Of a stretch of DNA of 28,848 nt, positions 1 to 8,422 are shown piece by piece. Numbering within the stretch: position 1 is the first letter of the stretch; each line of letters starts with the position of its first letter. A program made the position numbers and the translations under genes. Source of the stretch: a virus; the IMG/VR virus record IMGVR_UViG_3300002161_000598, positions 24,784-53,631 of that record. One strand, 5' to 3'. Below the pieces are notes generated by a model. That model worked only from the letters and a program-made list of their open reading frames with translations. It did not search any database and was not told where the DNA came from.

Positions 1-270
1 TATCATAATTACTTATTACATAATTCTGGTCTAAAAGGAAAATACCAACCACTTGGAAATGGCGAAAAACTAAAAATGTATTTCTCTGTTGATAAATCAT
101 GTGAAGTATTCGCATATGCTCCAGGTGATTATCCTTATGAATTTGCACCACCTGTTGATTATGATACTCAATTTGAAAAAACAATACTAGATCCGATTAA
201 TCGTGTAATCACCGCAATGGGATTCAAAGGATTTAATCGAAATCTTATTTATACAACAAGTCTCTTTTAA
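1..270 (+). CDS. 43: DNA polymerase, C-terminal fragment (T4 gp43-like)
   Basis: The reading frame is open from the first base, so this is the last 89 codons of a gene cut by the window edge. The segment GEKLKMYFSVD, then a proline-rich stretch, then YDTQFEKTILDPINRVITAMGF, matches the end of the thumb domain of T4/RB69-type family B DNA polymerases, where a similar W/YDxxFxKxxxxPI pattern precedes the tail. The protein ends in TSLF; T4 gp43 ends in a related S-L-F-containing sliding-clamp peptide. It would be the replicative polymerase, working with the clamp loader encoded at 21574-22536. Catalytic residues lie outside the window. Sixteen bases separate it from the next gene. Family call from pattern memory, fairly sure because of the T4-like neighbours. 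Confidence 0.8.
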   Translation, partial: YHNYLLHNSGLKGKYQPLGNGEKLKMYFSVDKSCEVFAYAPGDYPYEFAPPVDYDTQFEKTILDPINRVITAMGFKGFNRNLIYTTSLF

Positions 271-285
271 AAAAAATAAATTATT

Positions 286-1482
286 ATGTCTAAGAAAAAA
301 GGTTTTAGAATTCACGTATTAGGTTTACCTCATACGAAAACAACAAAAGATTTTACTGCTTGTGCATACACACAAAAAGTATGGAAATTTTGTAAAATGA
401 TGGAAGGACGTGGTCATTACATCATGCACTATGGTCACGAAGATTCAAACCCTGCTGCTGATGAAAATGTTACAGTAATCACAAATGAAGTTTGGAGTAA
501 AGTGTATGGTAGTCATGATTATAAGACTCACTTATTTAAGTATGATACACAAGATGATGCGTATCAAACGTTTTATCGTAATGCAATCATTGAAATAGAA
601 AAACGAAAACAACCAGGTGATATTATTTTACCGTTTTGGGGATCAGGTGTTCGTCCTATTTGTGATGCTCATCCGGATCTTTGTATTATTGAACCGGGTA
701 TTGGTTATGCCGGTGGTATGTGGTCAGTATTTAAAATATTTGAATCTTACGCAATTTATCATGCATACTGTGGTTTAGGAAATGTTGGTATGTGTAAACA
801 AAGTTGGTATGATCAGGTTATTCCTAACTATTTTGATCTTGATGAATTTGAATATTCTGCTAAGAAAGATGATTACTTCCTTTATGTAGGTAGAGTATAT
901 GATGGTAAAGGTGTTAATATTGCAATCCAAGCAACACAAGCAATTGGGGCAAAATTAAAAATCGCAGGTCAAATTGGAGATGAGTTTTATGCAAAGACGC
1001 CTTGGCCAGATCACGTTGAATTTATTGGTTATGTAGGTTCTGAAGAAAGAAAGAATTTAATGAAAGGTGCAATCGCATCGTTTCTACCTTCAATGTATGT
1101 TGAACCATTTGGTGGAGTTCAAATTGAAAATCTTCTTTGTGGTACACCAACCATTACAACTGACTGGGGTGCATTTGCGGAAAATAATATCCACGGTATT
1201 ACAGGATATCGTTGCCGTACATTTGAAGACTTCGTAAAAGCTGCTCGTGATTGCCAAGCCGGTAAAATTAAATCTATTGATTGTAGAAGACAAGGTGAAA
1301 ACTTTTCATTAGAAGCTATCGCACCTAAATATGAAAAGTATTTTACCGAGGCATTACAAGTAAGCCAGGACAAAGGATGGTACACTATTCAAGATCCAAT
1401 GTTGTATACGACAGAGTGGTTATCTAAACAAGGATACAATTCTGACGGTACCTCTAAATTTGAGAAAAAAAAACAAAAATAG
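286..1482 (+). CDS. GT-B glycosyltransferase, GT4-like
   Basis: A 398-residue protein with the two-domain layout of family GT4 glycosyltransferases. The N-terminal Rossmann half starts at FRIHVLGLPHT. The C-terminal half starts at YFLYVGRVYDGKGVNIAIQA (about residues 200-218) and carries the nucleotide-sugar signature EPFGGVQIENLLCGTP, with the EX7E pair at E273 and E281. It should move a sugar from an activated donor to an unknown acceptor: phage DNA, a virion protein or a host surface glycan are all possible. It sits directly after the DNA polymerase gene. T4 also carries DNA glucosyltransferases, but no sequence likeness to T4 alpha-gt is apparent. The C-terminus is lysine-rich (FEKKKQK) and is encoded by a 9-A run from which a -1 shift leads into the next glycosyltransferase frame. 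Confidence 0.85.
   Translation: MSKKKGFRIHVLGLPHTKTTKDFTACAYTQKVWKFCKMMEGRGHYIMHYGHEDSNPAADENVTVITNEVWSKVYGSHDYKTHLFKYDTQDDAYQTFYRNAIIEIEKRKQPGDIILPFWGSGVRPICDAHPDLCIIEPGIGYAGGMWSVFKIFESYAIYHAYCGLGNVGMCKQSWYDQVIPNYFDLDEFEYSAKKDDYFLYVGRVYDGKGVNIAIQATQAIGAKLKIAGQIGDEFYAKTPWPDHVEFIGYVGSEERKNLMKGAIASFLPSMYVEPFGGVQIENLLCGTPTITTDWGAFAENNIHGITGYRCRTFEDFVKAARDCQAGKIKSIDCRRQGENFSLEAIAPKYEKYFTEALQVSQDKGWYTIQDPMLYTTEWLSKQGYNSDGTSKFEKKKQK
1465..1473 (+). other. A9 homopolymer, candidate -1 slippery site
   Basis: Nine consecutive A bases cover three in-frame AAA codons just before the stop (1480-1482) of the first glycosyltransferase. The last seven bases read A AAA AAA in the zero frame, a heptamer that allows both tRNAs to re-pair after a -1 slip. 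The -1 frame is open from 1464 and runs without a stop to 2363, encoding the second glycosyltransferase. A homopolymer sequencing error is the main alternative. Confidence 0.5.
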
Positions 1483-2363
1483 CGACATGGAATGAGCCCG
1501 GATGGGCAATTGGTAGAATTCATACTGGTCTAGGTAAATCATTATCTGACCAGTATGAATTTACTCATTATAATTGGTCTGATGCCAATGACAACCAAAA
1601 GCTATGGAATAATGGAGGTTGGAAAGACTTCGATATTATATTAGGTAACGGAACTTTATCAGGTTTAGAAAACTTACCTAAAGAAGCATACGAAAAAATG
1701 ATATGCGCATTATGGTCAATACCTAACTTAAGTAATCATTTTAAAGAAATCATTAATCCTATTGAAGGAATTACTTGGGTATCTGCGGGTGAAGATGTTA
1801 GTAAATATCTTAAGACAAATTACAACATCGATTCAAATCAAATAATCGCAGGAATTGATCCTACTTTATTTTATCCTACTAGAAAAATTACAAACATTAA
1901 GAGATTAGGAATCAACGGTGCTCCCTTTATTAATGATGAATGGGATAAGGTAAAAAGACCGCAAATGTTAGTTGACATCGCTAAAGGTATAAATGGTACT
2001 CCAACATTTATTCATGGTAAATCTTTAAACGATGGTGGTAAAATGTATAATGACATTGATATGTATATTTGTACTAGTACAAATGATCGTGGACCTTATG
2101 GAATAGCCGAAGCTGCTTTTTGTAAAATTCCGGTACTATCAACGAAAACTGGATTTGCATTAAAGTTTAAAAGTATAAAAACTTTTGATACTGTTGAAGA
2201 AGCTGTAAAAATCATAAATGAATTTAATAAAAATCCAGAAAAACTCAATTCCTATATAGAAGAAGTTTATAAAGAATTGACGGAAAACCTAAGCTGGGAT
2301 GCAGTTAATCAAAACTATTGGATCCCTGTATTTGAATACCATAAATCATTAAACAAAAGATAA
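1473..2363 (+). CDS. Second glycosyltransferase, no canonical start; likely frameshift product or AUA start
   Basis: The frame is open from 1464 to 2363, but the first in-frame ATG (1698) lies about 70 codons inside the conserved sequence. Before it the frame already encodes a typical glycosyltransferase beginning: KIATWNEPGWAIGRIHTGLG is the first Rossmann strand and loop. The C-terminal half contains FIHGKS and DRGPYGIAEAAFCKIPVL, resembling the donor-binding motif of GT-B enzymes with Asp in place of the first Glu of EX7E. Two readings fit: a -1 frameshift on the A9 run, giving a fusion of about 692 residues with the upstream enzyme, or coupled initiation at AUA (1479-1481), which overlaps the upstream TAG as ATAG. 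Starting at 1698 would remove the first half of the N-terminal domain. Coordinates given are those read after the slip. Enzyme class is likely; acceptor unknown. Confidence 0.65.
   Translation, partial: TKIATWNEPGWAIGRIHTGLGKSLSDQYEFTHYNWSDANDNQKLWNNGGWKDFDIILGNGTLSGLENLPKEAYEKMICALWSIPNLSNHFKEIINPIEGITWVSAGEDVSKYLKTNYNIDSNQIIAGIDPTLFYPTRKITNIKRLGINGAPFINDEWDKVKRPQMLVDIAKGINGTPTFIHGKSLNDGGKMYNDIDMYICTSTNDRGPYGIAEAAFCKIPVLSTKTGFALKFKSIKTFDTVEEAVKIINEFNKNPEKLNSYIEEVYKELTENLSWDAVNQNYWIPVFEYHKSLNKR
1517..1561 (+). other. Perfect 14-bp inverted repeat (hairpin) inside the second glycosyltransferase frame
   Basis: The arms aattcatactggtc (1517-1530) and gaccagtatgaatt (1548-1561) are exact reverse complements separated by a 17-base loop. 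A smaller GCCC/GGGC hairpin with a 4-base loop lies at 1496-1507. Both lie downstream of the A9 run and upstream of ATG 1698. There is no T-run after the stem, so it is not an intrinsic terminator. Confidence 0.7.
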
Positions 2364-2388
2364 AAAATCAATATAAAAATAAAAAAAT

Positions 2389-3591
2389 ATGAGTAAAGCA
2401 TTTTCATTCGACGATCTTAATAAAGAAATGGCGAAACACTCAACGTATGGCGATACGTTGGATAAATCAACTATATCTGAAATTGATCACTTCATCCCAA
2501 CTGGTAATTACAATCTTAATGCGTGCTTAACTGGATCCCTTTTTGGAGGCTATCCTAATAACCGCGCAGTTGCTATTGCTGGGCCATCTGGAACTGGTAA
2601 AACATTCCTACTTCTTAATGGAATTAAACGTGCACAGGATTTAGGATATAGCATTGTATTCTATGATTCTGAAAACGCAGTAGATCGTGACCTTATTGAA
2701 AAATTTGGAATTGATCCAACTAGATTCCGTTATGAACCATGTAATACGGTACAAGAATTCCGTAGTTCGGTAACTGCATTAACTGACCTTCTTATTGAAC
2801 AGAAGAATAAAGGAGTTGAATTACCTAAGATCCTTATCGCATTGGATTCTGCCGGTAACCTTGCAACACAAAAAGAAATTGATGATGCAAAGAGTGGATC
2901 TGATAAAGCAGATATGACTCGTGCTAAACTTCTTAAATCTGCGTTTCGTATCTTAATGACTAAATTAGGTATCTGTAAGATTCCTTTCTTATTTACAAAC
3001 CATACATACCAAACACAAGATCTATTTTCTCAAACTGTTTCAGGTGGTGGTACTGGTCCAGAATATGCTGCTTCAATTATCCTATTCTTAGGTAAGGCAA
3101 AATTAAAAGAAGGAACAGAACAGACAGGTATTATTGTATCTGCGAAACCTAATAAAAATCGTTTCGCTAAGCCTTCACCAATTAAATTCCACATTTCATT
3201 TAGTAAAGGTATGAATCCTTATATTGGTTTAGAAGAATACATTAGCTGGGATAACTGTGGTATTGAACGTGGCCGTTTTATTACTGAAGGTCAATATGAA
3301 AAACTAAACGAATCAGGTCAAGCTGAATGCCGCCAACATATTTACCAAAAAGACGGTAAGGATGTAACCGTATATTTTCAACCTGCGGCAACAGCCCGTA
3401 AAATGGCAGTAGCCCATTTAAATGACCTAGTTGATCTTAATGAATTATTTACACCTAAGGTTATTACCGACGATGTTCTACAAAGACTTGAGCCTATCAT
3501 TAATCAAAAATTCCGTTACGGCGCTGACGATTTAGACTTAGGTAATTTAACAGAGATCTTATCTGAAGAACATGCTGAAGAAAACGATTAA
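2389..3591 (+). CDS. uvsX: UvsX RecA-like recombinase
   Basis: A 400-residue strand-exchange ATPase, close to the length of T4 UvsX. The Walker A motif GPSGTGKT is at residues 65-72. It is followed by the Walker B-type region ILIALDSAGNLAT, then DMTRAKLLKSAFRI, the segment FLFTNHTYQTQDLFSQ and the loop VSGGGTGPEYAAS, all in the order seen in T4 UvsX (where the last reads VMGGGTGPMYSA). It forms filaments on single-stranded DNA and drives recombination-dependent replication and repair. The C-terminus is acidic (EEHAEEND), as in UvsX. The start at 2389 follows an A-rich leader with no Shine-Dalgarno. The next gene overlaps its end by 20 bases, suggesting translational coupling. The T4 order uvsX-(small gene)-41 is kept here. 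Confidence 0.95.
   Translation: MSKAFSFDDLNKEMAKHSTYGDTLDKSTISEIDHFIPTGNYNLNACLTGSLFGGYPNNRAVAIAGPSGTGKTFLLLNGIKRAQDLGYSIVFYDSENAVDRDLIEKFGIDPTRFRYEPCNTVQEFRSSVTALTDLLIEQKNKGVELPKILIALDSAGNLATQKEIDDAKSGSDKADMTRAKLLKSAFRILMTKLGICKIPFLFTNHTYQTQDLFSQTVSGGGTGPEYAASIILFLGKAKLKEGTEQTGIIVSAKPNKNRFAKPSPIKFHISFSKGMNPYIGLEEYISWDNCGIERGRFITEGQYEKLNESGQAECRQHIYQKDGKDVTVYFQPAATARKMAVAHLNDLVDLNELFTPKVITDDVLQRLEPIINQKFRYGADDLDLGNLTEILSEEHAEEND
2441..2460 (+). other. Hairpin in the early uvsX coding sequence
   Basis: caacgtat (2441-2448) and atacgttg (2453-2460) are exact reverse complements around a GGCG tetraloop. The stem begins 52 bases after the uvsX start codon. It could slow ribosomes or bind a regulator, or be chance within coding sequence. 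Confidence 0.4.
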
Positions 3592-3871
3592 TACATCAAG
3601 GCTTAAAGTTAAATATGTATTAGGTAATCATTCTTCTATCCCAGAATATCCTGATGCCGAAGATATCATATTTGAGCTTATCAGAGACTATTGCGGAAAA
3701 GTTGCAAAGGACATTAAATTTACTAATGTTTCTTTACAAAAGAAATACGAATTAACTGAAGATAAAACCTCGGCCATTATCGAAAGATTAGTGGCCGATG
3801 GTATTCTTACCGAGATTAATTCCAATTCTGCATATAAAACATACGAGGTTATAGTTAACCCGTATGAGTAA
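3572..3871 (+). CDS. Small protein with winged-helix-like C-terminal half
   Basis: A 99-residue ORF starting 20 bases inside the end of uvsX, in the gene position that T4 uses for gene 40 between uvsX and 41. I do not recognise the family. Residues about 50-99 (SLQKKYELTEDKTSAIIERL, then VADGILTEINSNSAYKTYEV) have the spacing of a winged helix-turn-helix: helix, turn, recognition helix, then a two-strand wing. No cysteines or catalytic motifs are seen. Overlap with uvsX argues for coupled translation and a role in recombination or replication, but this is inference from position. T4 gp40 similarity was not apparent. Confidence 0.6.
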   Translation: MLKKTINTSRLKVKYVLGNHSSIPEYPDAEDIIFELIRDYCGKVAKDIKFTNVSLQKKYELTEDKTSAIIERLVADGILTEINSNSAYKTYEVIVNPYE

Positions 3872-3905
3872 ACTAATTTCCAAAATGTCAATAAAAAAAT
3901 AAACT

Positions 3906-5192
3906 ATGTATTCAGGTATAGACCACGAAAAGATATTTTTTAATTTCTTCCTAAAGAAGCCACAATACTTAAAGAGTGTAGGTCCAGGTTTCTTTTCAAA
4001 CCGAGATGTAGATCATATTTCAAAACTAGCAAAATCCTTTTATGTAAAGTTTGGTGAATCACCATCCAAAGAACAAATGAAGGCTTTGGTAAAAGATGAT
4101 CCAAATGAAATCTCTGATGATATTGTTTCTGCGGTTTATAGTATAAACATAAATGAATATGATCAAGACTGGTTAAAGAGAACCGGTGAATCTTGGATTA
4201 AGTGGAAACATTTTGATAAACAATTGATTAAAACAATTGAATATGTAAAAACTCAAGATGTATCACCTGATAATGTTGAAGATATTGTTACACGAGCAAT
4301 CGGTATGATCTCAACTGAAGGGTCACTTAATTTTGATTCTGATGTAGGTTTAGACTTCTTTAATCCTGAACACCACATACAAAGAAAGAGTAAAAAATTA
4401 GAAACAGGATGGACCTTTATTGATAATGTATCAGGTGGCGGTTATGATCCTAAATCTCTTATTGTATATGCAGGTGAACAGAATGTAGGTAAATCTATTT
4501 GGTTGGCAAATGATGCTGCTAACTTTGTTCGTATGGGTCATAATGTAGTATTCATTACTGCTGAGATGTCGGCACAGAAGGTACTTAAAAGAATTGGTGC
4601 AAACCTTCTTGATATCAATATGATGGAATATGATCAAAAATCTGCAAACCGCGATTTTATTAAAAGAAAATTAGAAAGAATATCTAGGGGTTTATTACCA
4701 CCTGGTAAACTTTTTGTAAAGGAATTTCCAACTTCACAAGGTACTGTTCTTGATATTGAATCATACCTAAAGGATCTCGAAGAAGCACAAGATCATAAAG
4801 TTAATGTTTTAGTTGTTGACTACATTAATATCTTGGCTAATTATAGAAATCCTAATACTGAAAATACTTATATGAAGATTAAGCAAATTGCTGAAGATCT
4901 TAGAGCATTAGCAGTAAAAAGAGAAATGCTGGTAATATCTGCTACACAGATTAACCGTGGCGCATGGGATTCCACTGAAATCAAAATGGAAAACATTGCA
5001 GAATCTGCAGGTCTGGCGCATACTGCCGATGTTATGTATGCACTAATCCAAGATAGTATGATGCATGCCAATAGAGAATATTGGTTAAAAGTTTTAAAGA
5101 TTAGGGACGGGCAAGGTAAGGGCAGCCGTTGTAGATTTAACATTAACTATGACCTTATGCGATTGACAGAGACTGATGATATAACAAACTAA
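3906..5192 (+). CDS. 41: Replicative DNA helicase, DnaB/gp41 family
   Basis: A 428-residue protein of DnaB-family size for T4-like phages. An N-terminal helical domain of about 165 residues is followed by the RecA-like motor. Walker A is GEQNVGKS at about residues 190-197, preceded by the family hallmark ETGWTFIDNVSGGGYDPKSL. Further motifs are FITAEMSAQKVLKRIGANLL (helicase motif 1a), VNVLVVDYINILANY (Walker B) and MLVISATQINRGAW (motif 3, with the sensor glutamine). LKVLKIRDGQGKG near the C-terminus carries the arginine-finger region. It should unwind DNA 5'-3' at the fork as a hexamer, with a primase not seen in this window. It lies between two small unknown genes in what appears to be one operon running from uvsX to gene 46. 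Confidence 0.92.
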   Translation: MYSGIDHEKIFFNFFLKKPQYLKSVGPGFFSNRDVDHISKLAKSFYVKFGESPSKEQMKALVKDDPNEISDDIVSAVYSININEYDQDWLKRTGESWIKWKHFDKQLIKTIEYVKTQDVSPDNVEDIVTRAIGMISTEGSLNFDSDVGLDFFNPEHHIQRKSKKLETGWTFIDNVSGGGYDPKSLIVYAGEQNVGKSIWLANDAANFVRMGHNVVFITAEMSAQKVLKRIGANLLDINMMEYDQKSANRDFIKRKLERISRGLLPPGKLFVKEFPTSQGTVLDIESYLKDLEEAQDHKVNVLVVDYINILANYRNPNTENTYMKIKQIAEDLRALAVKREMLVISATQINRGAWDSTEIKMENIAESAGLAHTADVMYALIQDSMMHANREYWLKVLKIRDGQGKGSRCRFNINYDLMRLTETDDITN

Positions 5193-5196
5193 ATTT

Positions 5197-5631
5197 ATGC
5201 AAGAAGACAAAATATTCAATAACACATACGGCGAATCGGATCCAACAGAGAATCCCATATCGTTTGTTGTTTCACCAACCTTTGCTGATGATGCTGATCC
5301 TGATGACCGGATGCATTATGAATTACTAATAAAAAGAGTTGATGAATTAATTAAAGGTAGCGAATTTGAACACCTTAATGAAGTAACACAAGGTGGTGTT
5401 ATTAAGAAGCTAAATAAAGTTCAAATCAATAAAGTATTTTTTTACATTATTGAGAATTTAGGATCATCATATACAAGAGTAGATTTATTTAGTGTACTTT
5501 CAGATTATTTTGATGTTTTCCCTAATAAGTTCTACAATTCATTATCAAATAAATTTAAAGATGAATTGATTAGAGAACTTGATGATAAGTATAATATTTT
5601 AGAAAAACGAAAAATACGTAAGTTATTTTAA
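5197..5631 (+). CDS. Unknown acidic protein between helicase and gp47
   Basis: A 144-residue protein I do not recognise. The first 45 residues are acidic and look disordered (DPTENPIS, ADDADPDD). The rest is predicted helical (HYELLIKRVDELIKGSEFEH and onward). It ends with the basic tail RKIRKLF, an LF ending also seen at the ends of the polymerase and the gp4 homologue. It lies 4 bases after the helicase stop and 1 base before gene 47, so it is very likely co-translated with replication genes. A helicase-loading or fork accessory role is possible but unsupported by motif. Confidence 0.65.
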   Translation: MQEDKIFNNTYGESDPTENPISFVVSPTFADDADPDDRMHYELLIKRVDELIKGSEFEHLNEVTQGGVIKKLNKVQINKVFFYIIENLGSSYTRVDLFSVLSDYFDVFPNKFYNSLSNKFKDELIRELDDKYNILEKRKIRKLF

Positions 5632-5632
5632 T

Positions 5633-6721
5633 ATGAGTAGAATTTGGATGGTTAGTGATACGCACTTAGGCTGTAGGTCTAATTCCGTAATGTGGCTTAA
5701 TATTATTGAAGACTATTTCTTTAACTTTTTTATTCCTTTGGTTAAAAAGGAGTATAAGAAAGGTGATGTTCTTTTTCATTTAGGCGATGTTTTTGATAAT
5801 CGTCAAAGTATTAACTTAGCTGCGCAGGATTTAGGTATTAGAGTTTTTGAAGAACTATCAAAAATATTTCCTGAGGTTCATATCATTGTAGGTAACCATG
5901 ATATTATGAAAAAGAACTCAAATGATATTGCATCTGTTGACTGTCTTAAGTATATCCCAAATGTTACAGTACATAAAGAACCTAAAATTTTAACTTATTC
6001 CGATACTAAATGTTTACTTATGCCGTGGAGAAGGGATAGTACACATGAAAAGGAAACTCTTGCATCAATCAAAGATAACATTGATTATATGTTTTGTCAT
6101 ACCGAAACTCAAGGTGTACAGACAAGCCCAAGTACTCGACATTTGCATGAAGGTGGTAATGATCTAAATACGTTCAAACGATTTAAACGAGTTTATTCTG
6201 GTCATATTCATTATAGACAAGAAAAGGATAACTTTATACTTGTAGGTAATCCATATCAAATGACAAGGTCTGACCGTGGTAATCAAAAGGGTGTTTACTT
6301 ATTGGATTTATCTACTGGAGATCATCAGTTTATCCAGAATAAGAGATCTCCTATCTTTATTCGGTATTATATTAATGATATCTTAGAGAGGCGAATGGAG
6401 GATATATTAAACGAAATTGATGGTAATTTTGTAGATATTTTTATACCTTCAAACGTATTAGGAAAATACAATATAAATAAGTTTATGGATTTTCTCGATG
6501 GTCATGCAAAGAAACTTGAACCACGAATTTATGATGAAGAAAATCCAATTGAAACTGATGATGATGTTCAATCTTCTGATTTTACCGGAGAATTAAATTT
6601 AATGAATATTGCCGCAGATTTTATAAACGGTCTAAGTTATGATGAAGATCTTAAAGAAAGACTTATTAAATCTGTTTCGGATTTATATAAAGAAACATTA
6701 ACACCAACTTACGAAGACTAA
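5633..6721 (+). CDS. 47: gp47-like nuclease subunit (Mre11/SbcD metallophosphoesterase)
   Basis: A 362-residue calcineurin-type phosphoesterase, the nuclease half of the gp46/gp47 complex. The metal-binding motifs appear in order: SDTHLG (D9, H11), GDVFD (D52), GNHD (N88, H89), CHTE and SGHIH. The complex resects double-stranded ends to feed UvsX-driven recombination and helps degrade host DNA in T4. The C-terminal quarter, rich in Asp and Glu, would be the capping and gp46-binding region. Start at 5633 follows the previous stop by 1 base. Gene 46 begins 1 base after its stop, so the two subunits are tightly coupled. Confidence 0.93.
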   Translation: MSRIWMVSDTHLGCRSNSVMWLNIIEDYFFNFFIPLVKKEYKKGDVLFHLGDVFDNRQSINLAAQDLGIRVFEELSKIFPEVHIIVGNHDIMKKNSNDIASVDCLKYIPNVTVHKEPKILTYSDTKCLLMPWRRDSTHEKETLASIKDNIDYMFCHTETQGVQTSPSTRHLHEGGNDLNTFKRFKRVYSGHIHYRQEKDNFILVGNPYQMTRSDRGNQKGVYLLDLSTGDHQFIQNKRSPIFIRYYINDILERRMEDILNEIDGNFVDIFIPSNVLGKYNINKFMDFLDGHAKKLEPRIYDEENPIETDDDVQSSDFTGELNLMNIAADFINGLSYDEDLKERLIKSVSDLYKETLTPTYED

Positions 6722-6722
6722 T

Positions 6723-8390
6723 ATGCGTATAAACAAACTTGAATTTAAAAACTTTGCAAGCTACGGTAACCGTACACAGGTTATAGAGTTTAATAAAGAA
6801 AATAGTGATCTTTATCTTGTACTAGGTGGAAATGGTGCAGGGAAAAGTACATTAGCAAAGGTTATAACATTTATGTGTTACGGTAGAGTTGATGGTGCAA
6901 ATCTTAAAGACTTACCTAATCGTGTTAATGGAAATCTTTGGGGTAAAATATCTTTAGAAAGTAAAGGTAATCAAATTGAAATTGAAAGAGGTGTAAATCC
7001 AGGAATCTTTAAAGTTTCAATAAATGGAACCGATTATGATGTTGCCGGTAAATCAAATTTACAGGAATTCCTTGAATCTGAAATTTATGAAATCCCTTAT
7101 CACGTATTTAAGAATGTAATTATTCTATCAGTAAATGATTTTAAATCGTTTATCACAATGTCACCGTTTGATAAGAAACAAATCATTGATAGAATTTTTG
7201 GATTCACTGTAATCAATCAGATGAGAGAATTGGTTAAGAATAAGAGAAAGTTAGTAATTGATGAAATCAGAACATTTGACGATGAAATCAGAACTCTTGA
7301 TGAATCAATTCAATCTGTCTTATCAAAAATTAAACAATACGAGGAAGCTTCTAAAGAAAAGGGCGCAACTCAAATTGCAGAACTTAAAGGTAAGTTGGTA
7401 AAACTTAATGATGCCAGGAAGAAATTAAAAGAAGCTAATGATAAGACAAAGACTAGGATTGATGATAACGATAAAACTTATAGAACTAAGTCTAAAAAGG
7501 AATCTGAAATATTAGCACAAATTAATGAAGTTAAAAAAGGATTAGAACTTTACAATAATAATACTTGCCCTACCTGTAATTCACCATTGGATTCTGAATT
7601 CCATCAACATATTAAGAAAGAAAAAGAAGATTCATTAGAAAGTCTTCAAGAAAAGTATAATAAAATTAAAGAAGAAGTTTCTGATATTGATACTAAATTA
7701 GAAGAACTTAGGGAACAAGGAAGACAAATACATGTTAAAGTAGGACAACTTGAATCTCAAATGACTTCATTGAAAAATGAATTAGTTAAGTTATCCGAAA
7801 GTGATGATGAATCATCTAGCCATTTTAAAGAACTTATTGAAGAATTTGATAAAAGAAACGAAGAAAAGAAACAAGGCAAACTTAAAAGAGAAGGCGAAGA
7901 CTACTATTTGTCAATTCTTGAAACCTTAATGGGTGATGAAGGAATTAAGAATCTTGCAGTAAGGTCTATTCTTCCAACCTTTAATAATAATGTTCTACTT
8001 ATGGCAAAGGAAATGGGAATTCCGTTTGGCGTAAAATTTGATGATAAGTTTAACTGTAGCATCCACCATTTAGGACAAGAGGTCAGTCCTAAGACTCTAA
8101 GTACTGGAGAAAGGAAAAAGATTGATTTTGTAATTATCATGGCTTTAATCAAAATGATAAAGATTAGATTCTCTAGCCTAAATATATTATTCCTAGATGA
8201 AATCTTTTCTTCTATTGATTCTGATGGTGTTTATCATATCATAAATATCTTACATGAAACTATTCAGGATATCGGTTTAAATACATTTGTAATTAATCAT
8301 ACGGTTCTACCAAGTGAATACTTTGATAAGAAATTAGAAATTACTAAAGATGCTGGCTTTTCTGAGTTTACTATTGAAAGTATTAGATAG
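6723..8390 (+). CDS. 46: gp46-like ATPase subunit (Rad50/SbcC)
   Basis: A 555-residue ABC-type ATPase, nearly the length of T4 gp46. Walker A is GGNGAGKST (residues 35-43). A long coiled coil spans about residues 170-400, interrupted by the zinc hook CPTC (C282 and C285), which would dimerise two arms. The signature LSTGERKK (about residue 460) and Walker B ILFLDEIFSSID (about residue 489) complete the head domain. It partners the adjacent gp47 in DNA end processing. The coiled coil is short, as in phage versions, rather than the much longer cellular SbcC. It is the last gene of the uvsX-to-46 block. Confidence 0.95.
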   Translation: MRINKLEFKNFASYGNRTQVIEFNKENSDLYLVLGGNGAGKSTLAKVITFMCYGRVDGANLKDLPNRVNGNLWGKISLESKGNQIEIERGVNPGIFKVSINGTDYDVAGKSNLQEFLESEIYEIPYHVFKNVIILSVNDFKSFITMSPFDKKQIIDRIFGFTVINQMRELVKNKRKLVIDEIRTFDDEIRTLDESIQSVLSKIKQYEEASKEKGATQIAELKGKLVKLNDARKKLKEANDKTKTRIDDNDKTYRTKSKKESEILAQINEVKKGLELYNNNTCPTCNSPLDSEFHQHIKKEKEDSLESLQEKYNKIKEEVSDIDTKLEELREQGRQIHVKVGQLESQMTSLKNELVKLSESDDESSSHFKELIEEFDKRNEEKKQGKLKREGEDYYLSILETLMGDEGIKNLAVRSILPTFNNNVLLMAKEMGIPFGVKFDDKFNCSIHHLGQEVSPKTLSTGERKKIDFVIIMALIKMIKIRFSSLNILFLDEIFSSIDSDGVYHIINILHETIQDIGLNTFVINHTVLPSEYFDKKLEITKDAGFSEFTIESIR

Positions 8391-8422
8391 ATAAATATAT
8401 GGTAGCAAAATTAATTTTCTAA

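Noticed and set aside
1698-2363. Starting the second glycosyltransferase at the first ATG (1698)
   Set aside because: The frame upstream of it, back to about 1476, encodes a coherent Rossmann-type beginning; a start at 1698 would delete about 70 conserved-looking residues.
8388-8400. Weak taaatatat element before the gp15-like gene
   Set aside because: It matches the late consensus only partly (shifted order of A/T) and AT-rich spacers produce such strings often; not listed as a promoter.
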